Origin: UBA4416 sp964541155
GTDB lineage: Bacteria > Bacteroidota > Bacteroidia > B-17B0 > Aurantibacillaceae
Direction: 5' to 3'
DNA length: 64,000 nucleotides
Assembly (NCBI GenBank): GCA_964541155.1
Contig: CAZIPC010000002.1
Span: forward strand, 386,431-450,430
Both the position numbers and the translations under genes were made by a program. Shown here piece by piece: positions 1 to 8,235 of the stretch; the stretch's first letter is position 1, and every line of letters begins with the position of its first letter. The notes under the pieces were generated by a model. It was not told the DNA's origin. It searched no databases and saw nothing but the letters and a program-made list of their open reading frames with translations.

Positions 1-524
1 ATTAAACTTAATAAAGCTGGCTCTAAATTTGAAACTTTAGTGAAACCATAAAAAGAACTTAATTCGTTAATCTCAAAACGCTTATTAATGCCAAGCGGCC
101 TCAGTAATATTGTATTTAACTGAGCTTCGTGTAAATTTGAATTTTTTCGAGATAGTGAAATTTTAATGTTACAAGTAAACCAATGGTATAACCTGTTTTT
201 AGTCCCAATTCTGTTTTTAATGCCAGCCTTTTTAGCTAGATATGCAATTTCTTTAACAGGAAATACATGTATAATATGTGAAGCATTTAGAGCTTTTACA
301 TAATTAATTTGTTGTGTTTTATTTAAGAGTACTATTTCGTCATAACTTACAAATTCATCAATATACTTTGATAAGTGAATAATATCCTTTGTGTAATTTC
401 TTCCTAAAAAAATAATTTTACATTGAGGTATAAACTGTTTAATAATACCTGCCATTGGCAATGTTAATACTACATCCCCAATACTATCTGTTCGGCTAAT
501 TATTATTGTAGGGTTATTTTGCAA
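1..524 (-). CDS. Glycosyltransferase family 9 (heptosyltransferase-like), 3' end outside window
   Basis: The reading frame runs off the left edge, so about 174 N-terminal codons are visible. The N-terminus reads NPTIIISRTDSIGDVVLTLP, the R-x-D-x-IGD-x-x-LTLP signature of the ADP-heptose:LPS heptosyltransferase family (WaaC/WaaF, GT9), followed by a Rossmann-like segment with IIFLGRNYTK. These enzymes add heptose to the lipid A-KDO core at the inner face of the inner membrane. No ATG lies near the start; I chose TTG at 524 because an in-frame stop sits just upstream (551) and the signature follows at once. It overlaps the end of the upstream glycosyltransferase by 11 bases, so the two are probably co-translated in an LPS-core operon. 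The sugar is not fixed by the sequence. Confidence 0.85.
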   Translation of the reverse strand, partial: MQNNPTIIISRTDSIGDVVLTLPMAGIIKQFIPQCKIIFLGRNYTKDIIHLSKYIDEFVSYDEIVLLNKTQQINYVKALNASHIIHVFPVKEIAYLAKKAGIKNRIGTKNRLYHWFTCNIKISLSRKNSNLHEAQLNTILLRPLGINKRFEINELSSFYGFTKVSNLEPALLSL

Positions 525-1284
525 AGGATTGCTGTTTATATAATTCTCTTATTTTTTTGTATTTTAAATAAGTGGCGTAAGCAGATATTTTAGAAATCAA
601 ATAGCCCGCTTTGCCATCTAAAAAGCCTAAATGTAGTAAATAATGATCACTAAATTTTGCAATTGGATTTATTATTAATTTATATAATGGCGCTTTTTTA
701 CCTGCTTCAATAAATGCTTTTGCTGCTATATTAGTAAAATATTCAACTTGTTTATAATGGTCTTCTAGAGTATAGTAGCTGTAGTGTAAGATATCGCCTT
801 TTAAATGTTTTGTGTTTTTATCTCCATAATGTAATTCGTATTTATCATGAGGATTAATTCCCGTCCAGGATCCCTTTCTGCTATCCCAAAGGCGCAATTT
901 TGTATCTGGATACCAATTGCAATGCCTTACCCAATGCCCGCAATAATTGGTTAAGCGATTCATATAATAACCATCATGCGTCCAATTTTCTTTTATATTT
1001 AAGATAGATTTTTGTAATGTATCATCTAAAGCTTCATCTGCATCTAAAGATAAAATATGCGGAAATGAAGCATAAGTGATGGCTCTATTTTTTTGTTGAA
1101 TATGACCATCAAATGCATGTTCAAAAAATTTTACACCATAAGATAAACAAATTTCTTTTGTTTTGTCTTTACTAAATGAATCAAGTACAACAATTTCGTC
1201 AGCTACAGATTTAACTGATTCTAGACAACGAGCTATATTTTTTTCCTCGTTAAATGTTATGATAACTATTGATAGTTTTGGCAC
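514..1284 (-). CDS. Family 2 glycosyltransferase, LPS core type (WaaE/KdtX-like)
   Basis: This 256-residue protein has a GT-A fold: SIVIITFNEEKNI at residues 5-17 and a DADE metal/nucleotide-sugar motif at 81-84. The length and the segments around CGHWVRHCNWYPDTKLRLW match the WaaE/KdtX-like branch that adds a hexose to the LPS inner core. There is no membrane anchor, so it is probably cytoplasmic and peripheral. The start is GTG at 1284; a TAAATTTA box lies on the same strand only a few bases upstream, implying a very short leader. Its stop overlaps the TTG start of the GT9 gene, so the two form an operon. The family is sure; acceptor and sugar are inferred from the neighbour. Confidence 0.88.
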   Translation of the reverse strand: MPKLSIVIITFNEEKNIARCLESVKSVADEIVVLDSFSKDKTKEICLSYGVKFFEHAFDGHIQQKNRAITYASFPHILSLDADEALDDTLQKSILNIKENWTHDGYYMNRLTNYCGHWVRHCNWYPDTKLRLWDSRKGSWTGINPHDKYELHYGDKNTKHLKGDILHYSYYTLEDHYKQVEYFTNIAAKAFIEAGKKAPLYKLIINPIAKFSDHYLLHLGFLDGKAGYLISKISAYATYLKYKKIRELYKQQSFAK

Positions 1285-1288
1285 GATG

Positions 1289-1335
1289 TAAATTTAAGAT
1301 TTAGTTCGTTTGTTTCTATACAAATCTTAAATTTG
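1289..1335. promoter_or_regulatory. Divergent promoter pair built on a 13-bp inverted repeat
   Basis: AAATTTAAGATTT (1290-1302) and its exact reverse complement AAATCTTAAATTT (1322-1334) flank a 19-bp spacer between two divergent genes. The right arm ends in TAAATTTG (1328-1335), an exact Bacteroidota -7 box TAnnTTTG, 12 bases before ATG 1348. The left arm carries TAAATTTA on the other strand, a 7-of-8 match, a few bases before GTG 1284. The symmetry may simply reflect two mirrored -7 boxes, or a shared operator. Confidence 0.55.
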
Positions 1336-1347
1336 TTTTTAATTAAA

Positions 1348-3177
1348 ATGATAAACGAAAGCAATAATTTAAAAGTAACAATTAAGTATACGCTTTTATT
1401 AGGCGTTGCTGTGACTTTGATATATATGAAGTTGTTTTCGGCTAATTTTATTAGTTGGGATGATGGCGAAGTATTAGTTAATAATACAGATGTTCATCAA
1501 TTTAATATATATGCTTTTTTTACTAATTATTATGTTGGTAATTATGCTCCTTTTAGTATGATTGCTTTTGCCATTGAGTGGCTTATCTTTAAAGGAAATC
1601 CTACAGCTCATCATGTTATGAATTTATTATTACACATGATTAATTCTGTTTTGGTATATAAACTTGTTTTATTATTATTTAAGGATAAAACCAAAGCTTT
1701 TTTATGTGCAATTATATTTTGTATACATCCATTACAGGTAGAAACAGTAGCTTGGGTTTCTGCAAAAAATAATCTATTATACAGTATGTTTTTTTTATTG
1801 GGACTAATAAATTATTCTAGATTTATATTAGGAAAAACGACAAAACAATACGTGTATTCTGTTTTATTCTTTATTGTATCTGTATTATGTAAACCATCAG
1901 CAATTTGTTTTCCATTAATATTAGTTTTAGTAGATTATTTATTAAAACAAACGCAAAGTATTAAGACGTTAATTTTAAATAAAATACCATTTATTACCAT
2001 AGCTTTACTTTTTGGATTTGTAACCATATACACCAGAACTGAAGATAAATTTATAAATCAAAATCATGCTTATGCTATTTATGAGCAAATTGGCTATGCA
2101 GGCTATGCAATTTTACAATACGTTTATAAATTTTTAGTTCCAATTAATTTATCTGTTATCTATCCATACCCACAAAATAAATTGATGAGTATTGTTTTAG
2201 GATACATTGTTATTTTAATTTTAGTGGTATTAATTTATAATTTATTTAAATCGTCAGTAAAAACTATAGTATTTGGTATAATGTTTTTAGTTTTTAATTT
2301 AATTTTAGTATTACAATTTATTCCTTTTGGAGAAGTATTAACAGCTGATAGATACATGTATTTGCCTATAATTGGAATTTCTGCAGTAGTATTATCTATT
2401 GTACCATTAAATAGTAATTATTTGAAAGTTGTAATAACTAGTTTATTTGTAATATATGGAACTTTAACTTTTATACGAGTTGATATATGGAAAAACAGCA
2501 TTTCTTTATATACAGATATATTAAAAAAATATCCTCATTCGTATGTAGCATTAAATAGTTTAGGAGCAGAGTACATGCTTGCGAAAAATTACGATATGTC
2601 TGTTAGATATTTAAATGCAGCAATAAATGAAAATAGAAACTACTACAAAGGATATTATAATAGGGGTTTGTTATATGCTCAAAACAATCAAATAACAAAA
2701 GCAATTAACGATTTTGACAAAGCCATTGAATTAAAACAATATCAAAAGGCGTATATAGCAAGAGCTAATGCTTATTATACATTACGGGATTTCCCTAAAG
2801 CAATAAGTGATGCTGAATATATATTAAAAAATGATTCTAGTAACTTTAAGGCATTTTTTGTATTAGCAAATTGTTATGACGATTTAAATCAGTTAGAAAA
2901 AGCTTTAATATATTATAATAAAGCCATTTCCAAAAACACATTAAATCCTTTGTATTATATGCGAAGAGCTATTTTGTTCGGGAAAATGCAGCAATTTCAA
3001 AAATGTTTAAAAGATTTAAATCAGTGTACGTTTCTTGATAACACTTATGCTGAAGCATATTATTGGAAAGGAGTTGTAAAAGTAAATTTAAAACAAAATC
3101 CCTGCGCAGATTTTAAGCAGGCATTGAGTTTGGGATATACAGCTGCTCAACAGCCTTTATTAAGCTATTGCCGATAA
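1348..3177 (+). CDS. Polytopic membrane protein with C-terminal TPR repeats (TMTC/DUF1736-like)
   Basis: A 609-residue protein with about ten hydrophobic helices over residues 15-395, followed by about six TPR repeats (residues about 400-600; helices such as AYYTLRDFPKAISDAEYIL). The segment FISWDDGEVLVNN after the first helix carries the acidic pair typical of the first loop of GT-C glycosyltransferases. The arrangement, polyprenol-sugar-type membrane domain plus TPRs, resembles TMTC/DUF1736 proteins, whose animal members are O-mannosyltransferases; bacterial members are mostly uncharacterised. I place the start at ATG 1348, not the in-frame TTG at 1333, because TTG 1333-1335 overlaps the last three bases of an exact -7 box. 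It is transcribed away from LPS-core glycosyltransferases, which fits an envelope role. Substrate unknown. Confidence 0.75.
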   Translation: MINESNNLKVTIKYTLLLGVAVTLIYMKLFSANFISWDDGEVLVNNTDVHQFNIYAFFTNYYVGNYAPFSMIAFAIEWLIFKGNPTAHHVMNLLLHMINSVLVYKLVLLLFKDKTKAFLCAIIFCIHPLQVETVAWVSAKNNLLYSMFFLLGLINYSRFILGKTTKQYVYSVLFFIVSVLCKPSAICFPLILVLVDYLLKQTQSIKTLILNKIPFITIALLFGFVTIYTRTEDKFINQNHAYAIYEQIGYAGYAILQYVYKFLVPINLSVIYPYPQNKLMSIVLGYIVILILVVLIYNLFKSSVKTIVFGIMFLVFNLILVLQFIPFGEVLTADRYMYLPIIGISAVVLSIVPLNSNYLKVVITSLFVIYGTLTFIRVDIWKNSISLYTDILKKYPHSYVALNSLGAEYMLAKNYDMSVRYLNAAINENRNYYKGYYNRGLLYAQNNQITKAINDFDKAIELKQYQKAYIARANAYYTLRDFPKAISDAEYILKNDSSNFKAFFVLANCYDDLNQLEKALIYYNKAISKNTLNPLYYMRRAILFGKMQQFQKCLKDLNQCTFLDNTYAEAYYWKGVVKVNLKQNPCADFKQALSLGYTAAQQPLLSYCR

Positions 3178-3218
3178 AGTACTATAATTTATTATTAAAT
3201 TAAATTAAAGTTTTTTGT

Positions 3219-3226
3219 TTACTTTG
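3219..3226 (+). promoter_or_regulatory. Putative -7 box (TTACTTTG)
   Basis: A 7-of-8 match to TAnnTTTG, 14 bases upstream of the GTG start of the DAHP synthase. The same spacing occurs at the PBP1A promoter. No clear -33 element was seen. Confidence 0.4.
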
Positions 3227-3240
3227 TATCTATTATAAAC

Positions 3241-4320
3241 GTGGAAATACAAGCATTACATAATTGGATTACTAAAGATAATCAGCCATTAATTATAGCT
3301 GGCCCATGTGGAGCAGAAACAGAAGAACAAGTATTACAAACAGCCTTTGAGTTATCTGCAACTGGAAAAATTAATTTATTTAGAGCAGGTATTTGGAAGC
3401 CACGTACACGACCAAATGCTTTTGAGGGAGTAGGAGAAAAGGGGTTGATTTGGTTATCAGAAGTTCAAAAACAATATAAGTTAAAAACTGCGGTTGAAGT
3501 AGCAAATGCTCAGCATACAGAGTTGGCTTTAAAGCACGGAGTTGATGTATTATGGATTGGTGCTCGTACTACAGGTAATCCATTTAGTGTTCAAGAAATA
3601 GCAGATGTTGTAAAAGGAGTTGATATTCCTGTGTTTATAAAAAATCCTATACATGCTGATTTGCAATTATGGCTGGGAGCTATTGAAAGACTTGCAAATT
3701 CAGGCGTTACAAAATTAGCAGCTATTCATAGAGGTTTTCATTATGCTGGCAAAACAAAATATCGTAATAAACCTTTATGGGAAATTGCTATAGAATTAAA
3801 AACAATTATTCCTCAGCTTCCTATCATATGCGATCCAAGTCATATTTCGGGAAACAGAGATTTAATTTTTAGCGTAGCGCAAAAAGCTATGGATTTAGGC
3901 ATGAATGGATTAATGATAGAGTCTCATATAAATCCATCACAAGCATTAAGCGATGCTCAACAACAATTAACCCCAGAGGCCTTAAAAGAGTTGTTAAACA
4001 ACCTGGTATTTCGCCAAACTTTTTCTCAAAATCAAGAGTGTGTTGATAAATTAGGACAGTTTAGAACTATGATTGACGAAGTAGATGATGAATTGATTAA
4101 TGTATTGAAAAAACGCATGTCGATTATTGAACAAATAGGAGAATACAAAAAAGAGCATGATTTAACAATTTTTCAATTAGGTCGTTGGCAAGAGATTTTA
4201 AGAACGCGGTCGCAGTGGGCAGAAAAATTAGGAATTCCAAGATCACATACTGAAAAAATATGTCAACTTTTGCATGAAGAGTCTATTAGAATTCAAACAG
4301 AAATAATGAATAAAAAATAA
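3241..4320 (+). CDS. Bifunctional 3-deoxy-7-phosphoheptulonate synthase / chorismate mutase (type II)
   Basis: This 359-residue cytoplasmic enzyme joins the first step of the shikimate pathway (PEP plus erythrose-4-phosphate to DAHP) to chorismate mutase (chorismate to prephenate). The N-terminal part is the KDO8P-synthase-like type I-beta DAHP synthase, with GPCGAE at 21-26, RAGIWKPRTRPNAFEG and a metal-site region ICDPSHISGNRD. The last 90 or so residues are an all-helical AroQ mutase domain (FRTMIDEVDDELINVLKKRM). In Bacteroidota this fusion is standard, with the mutase domain serving for feedback control; regulation here is inferred. The start is GTG at 3241, as no earlier in-frame ATG precedes the conserved region. 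It stands alone, with convergent genes downstream. Confidence 0.93.
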   Translation: MEIQALHNWITKDNQPLIIAGPCGAETEEQVLQTAFELSATGKINLFRAGIWKPRTRPNAFEGVGEKGLIWLSEVQKQYKLKTAVEVANAQHTELALKHGVDVLWIGARTTGNPFSVQEIADVVKGVDIPVFIKNPIHADLQLWLGAIERLANSGVTKLAAIHRGFHYAGKTKYRNKPLWEIAIELKTIIPQLPIICDPSHISGNRDLIFSVAQKAMDLGMNGLMIESHINPSQALSDAQQQLTPEALKELLNNLVFRQTFSQNQECVDKLGQFRTMIDEVDDELINVLKKRMSIIEQIGEYKKEHDLTIFQLGRWQEILRTRSQWAEKLGIPRSHTEKICQLLHEESIRIQTEIMNKK

Positions 4321-4322
4321 GT

Positions 4323-4823
4323 TTAACTTATCACTCGTTTTCCAACTATAATCAAACCTCTTTCGGCATCAGTCATATCTGCTATTTTTGGAAGATGTGC
4401 CCATTTTTCAAACCCCATTTTATAAAATAAATTTAAGCTTGTTTTGTTGTGATCAAAAATAAAGCCTAATAAGGTTTTAATATTTAATTCTTTACAAGTT
4501 TCAAATGCTTTATTTAAGCAAGCTGTTCCTAATCCTTTTCCTCTGTACTTTTCTTCTATATAAATACTAATCTCAACAGTTGCATCATAGGCAGGTCTTC
4601 CATAAAATGAATTAAAACTCATCCATCCAGCATACTCGTTATTTACATTAATAACCCATAAAGGTCGTTTAGTTTCATTGTGCGTGTTAAACCAATTTTT
4701 TTTACTTTCAATGGTTACTGGATTTAAATCAGCAGTTACTAATTTCGAAGGAATTGTAGAATTGTAAGTATCAACAATGTTTTTTAAATCTTCTGCTTGA
4801 GCATGTATAAAAGTTATTGTCAT
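4323..4823 (-). CDS. GNAT-family N-acetyltransferase, phosphinothricin/methionine-sulfoximine type
   Basis: This 166-residue protein has the acetyl-CoA loop EEKYRGKGLGTACL (about residues 87-100, the R/Q-x-x-G-x-G/A motif) and the C-terminal element FDHNKTSLNLFYKMGFEKWA. The whole pattern, including YGRPAYDATVEISIYI, matches the PAT/MnaT subgroup that N-acetylates phosphinothricin, methionine sulfoximine or similar amino acid analogues. The natural substrate cannot be read from sequence. It is the last gene of a three-gene operon behind a membrane J-protein and an alpha/beta hydrolase, with an 11-base gap, and ends 2 bases from the convergent DAHP synthase. Confidence 0.85.
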   Translation of the reverse strand: MTITFIHAQAEDLKNIVDTYNSTIPSKLVTADLNPVTIESKKNWFNTHNETKRPLWVINVNNEYAGWMSFNSFYGRPAYDATVEISIYIEEKYRGKGLGTACLNKAFETCKELNIKTLLGFIFDHNKTSLNLFYKMGFEKWAHLPKIADMTDAERGLIIVGKRVIS

Positions 4824-4834
4824 GATTTAGTGGG

Positions 4835-5632
4835 TTATTTAAAGCAATGTCTGATAAATTTTTTTAAGGCGGTATTACTTACTCTCGGGCTTTCTAAAAA
4901 TCCCATATGCCCATCATGCTCTAGGTATAAGATATGTTTGTTTTTAATTAAATCAGATTGTTCTAATAATTGTTTGGCTGGTAAAACATTATCATGCTCA
5001 CCAATTACCATCATAATAGGGTAATGCGCCATTCCTAAAATAATATCTCTGTTTGGCCTGTCTTTCATTCCTTCTAAAGATGCGATTATGGATTGTTTTG
5101 AGCAAGTTGAGCCAATTTTTTGAGCAAAGGCAATTTCCTCTTTTAAATATTTTAAATTTTTTTCAGCAAATAAATTTTTTATTACTTCGGTAGTATAAAT
5201 TTTATGATTAGACTTTACAATTTTAATAGATCTCGATCTATCTTTCTTTTTTTCTTCACTATCAGCATATGATGTAGAATGGTATAAACAAAGTCCTCTT
5301 AAATTATCAGGATACATATCAGCAAATGCAAGCGCTGCATACCCTCCCATACTATGACCTATGATTACATATTTTTTTAATCGTAAACTATCCATAACAG
5401 CTTTTACGCTTTTTGCCATCAATTCAGTTGTATGAACATAACCAAAACAGTCAGTTTGACCATGACCAGGTAAATCAATACTAATTACCCTAAAATATTT
5501 TGATAGAAAATGGATTGTTTTTTCCCAAATAACATGTGATCCTAAAAAACCATGAAGTAAAACAACTACTCTTCCTTTTCCTGTATCCGAAAAAGAAACG
5601 ATTCCATTTTTAAATTGAGTAGTTTTAATCAT
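4835..5632 (-). CDS. Alpha/beta-fold hydrolase
   Basis: A 265-residue cytoplasmic hydrolase with no signal peptide. Visible elements are the oxyanion segment LLHGFLGSHVIWE (residues 25-37), DLPGHGQTD (53-61), nucleophile elbow GHSMGG with Ser94, and a C-terminal LEHDGHMGFLE that supplies the catalytic histidine; the acid is probably Asp in GEHDNVLP. It resembles the MenH/BioH-like ester and thioester hydrolase group, but specificity cannot be told. It lies 2 bases after the J-protein gene and 11 bases before the acetyltransferase, so the three are probably co-transcribed. Confidence 0.85.
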   Translation of the reverse strand: MIKTTQFKNGIVSFSDTGKGRVVVLLHGFLGSHVIWEKTIHFLSKYFRVISIDLPGHGQTDCFGYVHTTELMAKSVKAVMDSLRLKKYVIIGHSMGGYAALAFADMYPDNLRGLCLYHSTSYADSEEKKKDRSRSIKIVKSNHKIYTTEVIKNLFAEKNLKYLKEEIAFAQKIGSTCSKQSIIASLEGMKDRPNRDIILGMAHYPIMMVIGEHDNVLPAKQLLEQSDLIKNKHILYLEHDGHMGFLESPRVSNTALKKFIRHCFK

Positions 5633-5634
5633 TG

Positions 5635-6579
5635 TTAATTTTCAAAAAATTCAAGTTCGTTACTAATATATTGTTTGTTTTTTGATGTCTTATCCAAAAC
5701 ATCTAAAAAATAAAGTTTTAACTCTAATTCAGAGTTAAATAAAACAGGAGATGTTATCCAATTTTGGTATTGAATAATGCTATCAAAACCTCCATGTATA
5801 CTATTATTTAAGAAAATTTTCTCTGCATTCCAATGTTTCCCTAATACGCATTTCCAATATATACCATCTTTCGGAAGCATTGAAAACTCAACTGAATACG
5901 AACTTTTTAAGTAAGCGTGTTGTAAATAAGAATGAGTTTTTTCGCTAAAAATTATAATCACAGCATCATAAGCGCTTGAGTTGTTAATTTGAAGTGTGTA
6001 TTTAGTGTTAAATGTTTTAATATCTCCAAAAAAAATACGGTAAGGCATGCTACCATTATTTAATGATATAGTTTCAGCATACGTTGTAGTATTACTAGCA
6101 AATGTTTGAGAAGAAATACTTTTTGGTTCGTTATTAAAAAAAGAAATAATGAGCATTAATAATCCAATAGCAATAGGAGTTGCAAATAAGATAGATTTAT
6201 AATCGCTATAGCTATTTGCTGTTGAGGTTGCTTGAGTGTTGTATTTTATATGTTGATATTGAGTTTTATAGTACTCTCGGCGTTTTATGTCCTCTTCAGT
6301 CGTACTCCATTCTTTTTGTCCCTTTTTTCGCGAATTATTGGATTGATTTTTTTCAATAGTAACTTTATGATGAATGAATGCATCATCATACTTTTTTCTA
6401 GACTGAGGATTAATGAGAGTGTTATATGCTTTTAATATTATTTCAAATAGATGCTTTGCATTTGGATCATTGGGGTTTTTATCAGGATGATATGTTTTAG
6501 CTAATTTTCTGAAGGCAGATTTTATTTCAATATCACTTGCGTGTTTTGAAAGCCCTAATATTGAGTAATAATCTGACAT
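5635..6579 (-). CDS. Membrane-anchored J-domain protein
   Basis: Residues 1-68 form a J domain with the HPD motif at 31-33, which stimulates DnaK. A charged linker follows (about 70-125), then one membrane helix at about 129-148 (LFATPIAIGLLMLIISFF), then about 165 residues that match no family I know. There is no G/F region, zinc finger or client-binding barrel, so it is a class C J-protein and not DnaJ itself. With the J domain cytoplasmic, the C-terminal domain would lie in the periplasm. It would be a DnaK recruiter at the membrane, perhaps for envelope stress or secretion; this is inference. First gene of an operon with the hydrolase and the acetyltransferase. Confidence 0.8.
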   Translation of the reverse strand: MSDYYSILGLSKHASDIEIKSAFRKLAKTYHPDKNPNDPNAKHLFEIILKAYNTLINPQSRKKYDDAFIHHKVTIEKNQSNNSRKKGQKEWSTTEEDIKRREYYKTQYQHIKYNTQATSTANSYSDYKSILFATPIAIGLLMLIISFFNNEPKSISSQTFASNTTTYAETISLNNGSMPYRIFFGDIKTFNTKYTLQINNSSAYDAVIIIFSEKTHSYLQHAYLKSSYSVEFSMLPKDGIYWKCVLGKHWNAEKIFLNNSIHGGFDSIIQYQNWITSPVLFNSELELKLYFLDVLDKTSKNKQYISNELEFFEN

Positions 6580-6831
6580 TTAAATAAGAATAGTAAATAC
6601 AAATACTTGTAAATTAATAACAAAAAATAGCCTTTTATTGTGCATTTATGTCTTTAAAAATTGGTTGTCATTTTAAAGTAACCGGTTAAAATTACTAATT
6701 AATCGACTATTTAGACAAAACTCCTGGTAGAATTACCTAGTTTTTAAATAAAAATTGGTTTTTATTTTGTTTTTCGCAAATATCGTTTTAATATTGCAAG
6801 ACTTTTCGCAGAAGTGTAAAAAAACCAAACC

Positions 6832-7638
6832 ATGAAAAAAGCGTATTCAATACTAGTATTGTCTCTCATTTTCCTTATCAAAGGATTCTCACAAGGCGTT
6901 ATTATATTAGAAGGTAATTATCAAGGTAAAAACCTTTACGTTCAAAATCCATTTGGCAGTGGAGGCGTTGGTTTTTGTGTTACTGAAGTTTTTGTTAATG
7001 GAAACATTACATTAGATGAAATTAACTCTAGTGCATTTGAAATTGATCTAAAACCCCATAAGTTAGCTATAGGAGAAAAGGTAGAGGTAAAAATAAAACA
7101 TAAAGAAGACTGTAAACCCAAAGTTATTAATCCTGAAGTTTTAAAACCAAAAAGCACATTTGAAATTGTATCGATGACAATAGACAAAGATGGTGTCGTA
7201 AAGTGGTCAACAAAGGCAGAAACAGGAAAATTATCCTACGCTATTGAGCAGTTTAGATGGAATAAATGGGTAAAAGTTGGAGAAATAGAAGGTGTTGGAG
7301 CGCCAACAATTAATAATTATTCGTTTAAAATAGAACCTCATTCTGGTAAAAATCAAATTAGAGTTAAACAAATTGATTATACAGGACAGCCTCGTATTTC
7401 CAAGCCAATTGATTTTATGTCAGATGTGCCAGAAATAGCTTTTGCACCTGTAAAAGTATCCAAAGACATTAATTTTGTAGTGAGTGATAAGCCTCATGAA
7501 ACAATGTATGAAATATATGACCAATATGGAAACGTTGTGAAACGTGGATATGGTTCAAAGGTAGACGCCTCTAATTTGGCTAAAGGAGGCTATTTTTTAA
7601 ATTATGACAATAAAATGGGCGAATTTATTAAAAAGTAG
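6832..7638 (+). CDS. Secreted protein of unknown function with a T9SS-like C-terminus
   Basis: A 268-residue protein with a clear signal peptide (MKKAYSILVLSLIFLIKGFSQ, cleavage after about residue 20). The middle part is beta-rich, with Fn3-like character near FEIVSMTIDKDGVVKWSTKA. The last 65 or so residues, with YDQYGNVVKRG and then NLAKGGYFLNYDNK and a terminal basic KK, look like a type A sorting domain for type 9 secretion, though the match is loose. I do not recognise a function; proteins of this kind are common in Bacteroidota. It stands alone: 250 bp of intergenic DNA precedes it and a strong terminator follows. Confidence 0.7.
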   Translation: MKKAYSILVLSLIFLIKGFSQGVIILEGNYQGKNLYVQNPFGSGGVGFCVTEVFVNGNITLDEINSSAFEIDLKPHKLAIGEKVEVKIKHKEDCKPKVINPEVLKPKSTFEIVSMTIDKDGVVKWSTKAETGKLSYAIEQFRWNKWVKVGEIEGVGAPTINNYSFKIEPHSGKNQIRVKQIDYTGQPRISKPIDFMSDVPEIAFAPVKVSKDINFVVSDKPHETMYEIYDQYGNVVKRGYGSKVDASNLAKGGYFLNYDNKMGEFIKK

Positions 7639-7658
7639 AAATTCATTATAAAAAAATA

Positions 7659-7690
7659 AAAATGCTCTGATTTTTTTCAGAGCGTTTTTA
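7659..7690 (+). terminator. Rho-independent terminator
   Basis: GCTCTGA (7664-7670) pairs with TCAGAGC (7677-7683) around a T6 loop, followed by a T-rich tract. It ends the secreted-protein gene before the biotin carrier gene. Confidence 0.85.
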
Positions 7691-7708
7691 TTTACGCCAA
7701 TTTACTTT

Positions 7709-7716
7709 TACATTTG
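7709..7716 (+). promoter_or_regulatory. -7 promoter box TACATTTG
   Basis: Exact match to the Bacteroidota -7 consensus TAnnTTTG. It ends only 5 bases before ATG 7722, so the transcript of the biotin carrier gene would be leaderless or nearly so. Confidence 0.6.
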
Positions 7717-7721
7717 CTTAT

Positions 7722-8234
7722 ATGTATACAATAAAAGTAAATGGTTCAAAAGAGTTTAAAATAGAACTCGTTAATCAAAAAAATAGCACCATAGAAGGCC
7801 AATTTAATGGGCAAAAATTTTCGGCTGATATTATTAAAGTTAGAGACGGTTTTTATCATCTGTTAAAGGATAATACATCATATAATTTAGAGCTTGTGAA
7901 GTATACTCCTGATGAAAAAAAGATGGTGGTTAAAATTAACAACACATCTTATACATTAGATATAAAAGATAAATACGATGATTTATTACACAGTTTGGGA
8001 TTAGATAATTTAGCAACTAAAAAAGTAAATGATATTAAGGCGCCAATGCCAGGAATGGTTTTAAATATCTTAGTACAAGAAGGGCAAGAAGTAAAAAAAG
8101 GAGATGGTTTAATAGTGTTAGAGGCAATGAAAATGGAAAATATTTTAAAATCACCAGCTGATGGAGTTATTAAAAAAATTGCCATTACTAAAGGAATAGC
8201 AGTAGAAAAAAATCAATTATTAATACAGTTTTAA
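7722..8234 (+). CDS. Biotin carboxyl carrier protein (biotinyl-domain subunit of an acyl-CoA carboxylase)
   Basis: A 170-residue protein with a beta-rich N-terminal half and a C-terminal biotinyl domain (about residues 105-170). It has the PMPG turn at 108-111 and the biotinylation motif EAMKMEN, with Lys137 as the biotin site. The layout matches the small carrier subunit of Bacteroidota propionyl-CoA or acetyl-CoA carboxylase more than AccB of fatty acid synthesis. No biotin carboxylase or carboxyltransferase gene is adjacent, so its partners must lie elsewhere. The start has a -7 box immediately upstream and it is 1 base from the superoxide dismutase gene, so the two are probably co-transcribed. 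Confidence 0.88.
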   Translation: MYTIKVNGSKEFKIELVNQKNSTIEGQFNGQKFSADIIKVRDGFYHLLKDNTSYNLELVKYTPDEKKMVVKINNTSYTLDIKDKYDDLLHSLGLDNLATKKVNDIKAPMPGMVLNILVQEGQEVKKGDGLIVLEAMKMENILKSPADGVIKKIAITKGIAVEKNQLLIQF

Positions 8235-8235
8235 A

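Noticed and set aside
1333..1347. In-frame TTG at 1333 as start of the TPR protein
   Set aside because: TTG 1333-1335 is the end of an exact -7 promoter box, and ATG 1348 gives a normal N-terminus.
4797..5024. Plus-strand frame within the hydrolase gene
   Set aside because: It is a shadow of the minus-strand hydrolase with no family signs and no start context.
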